A stretch of 30,828 nt of DNA from a virus. Both the position numbers and the translations under genes were made by a program. The stretch is from positions 1 to 30,828 of IMG/VR virus record IMGVR_UViG_3300036945_001068. The stretch is one strand, 5' to 3'. Below are positions 30,370 through 30,828 of this stretch, piece after piece. Under the pieces are notes generated by a model that did no database searches, was not told the DNA's origin, and saw only the letters and a list, made by a program, of their open reading frames with translations. Position 1 is the stretch's first letter. Every line of letters begins with the position of its first letter.

Positions 30370-30828
30370 ATGGACCTGAAATCGGTACTATCAAAAGTCG
30401 CCCCGTGGCTTGCTGCTGCGGCCTCAGGACCGGCCGGGCTGGCAACGATGGCCGCTACTACCGTGGCCAAGGCATTAGGCGCAGATGGCGGCACGCCTGA
30501 CGATTTGCCGGCTGCTGTGCTGTCTGCCACGCCTGAGCAAGTCGCCGCGCTGCGCCAGGCTGAGCAAGAGTTTCAAATTCGCATGCGGTCGCTGGGGTAT
30601 TCGACACTGCACGAGCTTGAGTCGCTTGCCGCTGCTGACCGGGCAAATGCGCGAGATGCTGCGGTAAAAGGCGGGACGCTGCCGTGGGTCACCGGGTTCG
30701 CAATGACGCTTGTGCTCGCTGCACTTGCGTGCGAAATGACAGTGCTGATGCTCGGATACCCCACCGGCGTCGCTGATGTCATGGCGGGCAGAATACTCGG
30801 CTTTGTCGATGGCCTTGGCATGATGGCC
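30370..30828 (+). CDS. 3-TM holin of the gene-transfer-release type, partial
   Basis: ATG at 30370, open to the window edge (153 codons visible). An N-terminal hydrophobic stretch (APWLAAAASGPAGLATMAATTVAKAL), then ATPEQVAALRQAEQEFQIRM, ELESLAAADRANARDAAVK, and a membrane segment (WVTGFAMTLVLAALACEMTVLM). This order matches the GTA_holin_3TM family. It probably permeabilises the inner membrane for the M15 enzyme. The C-terminus is outside the window. Confidence 0.8.
   Translation, partial: MDLKSVLSKVAPWLAAAASGPAGLATMAATTVAKALGADGGTPDDLPAAVLSATPEQVAALRQAEQEFQIRMRSLGYSTLHELESLAAADRANARDAAVKGGTLPWVTGFAMTLVLAALACEMTVLMLGYPTGVADVMAGRILGFVDGLGMMA

Noticed and set aside
1-30828. CRISPR arrays, tRNA genes, insertion sequences, integrase and att sites
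   Set aside because: I looked for spaced repeats, cloverleaf sequences, transposase-like or integrase-like proteins and found none in the window.

Overview
The window is most of a temperate, long-tailed (siphovirus-type) phage genome, almost certainly an integrated prophage of a Gram-negative beta-proteobacterium. The Gram-negative host is inferred from a lipobox lipoprotein, a lambda-type CI/Cro switch, an M15-type endolysin and a GTA-type holin. The beta-proteobacterial (Burkholderiales/Comamonadaceae-like) placement is inferred from base composition and gene style only. Neither integrase nor att sites are visible, so the element continues beyond at least one edge. Both edges cut a gene.

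Layout. 1-4556, leftward: a tightly overlapping recombination operon (three small unknowns, RecT annealase, a three-part YqaJ/RecE-type exonuclease, a helix-turn-helix-like protein, two more unknowns). 4557-4818: divergent control region with a leftward pL-like promoter and a rightward promoter carrying a 14-bp palindrome. 4819-6361, rightward: a small accessory cassette (two small proteins, one gene broken by an in-frame TGA, a phospholipase-D-fold protein, an orphan P27 terminase-small-like protein). 6375-7537, leftward: a lipoprotein translationally coupled to a LexA-type CI repressor. 7538-7607: the switch, with two copies of a 16-bp operator; a third copy lies in pL.

7608-13953, rightward and almost without gaps: Cro, a zinc-finger protein, a 54-residue protein, a replication protein, a DUF1064-type nuclease, terminase small and large subunits, and an SPP1-gp7-type head protein fused to an HEFGH metallopeptidase-like domain. 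13924-17246, LEFTWARD: tail terminator-like, connector-like, HK97-gp10-like, a GGSGY-repeat protein and the portal. This block is inverted relative to all other structural genes. 17344-30828, rightward: scaffold, P22-type coat protein, two very small proteins, tail tube, a tail assembly chaperone with a programmed -1 frameshift (A AAA AAC), tape measure, hub-like and tip proteins, a holin-like protein, an M15 endolysin and the start of a 3-TM holin.

How it works together. CI would repress pL and pR through the common operator, holding lysogeny while the lipoprotein is expressed with it. On induction, pL drives recombination and pR drives replication, packaging and head genes as one overlapping chain; no late activator is recognisable. 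The most unusual features are the inverted portal/neck block, the head-protein/metallopeptidase fusion with a sharp drop in GC, and the accessory cassette placed where temperate phages often carry superinfection-exclusion or defence genes.
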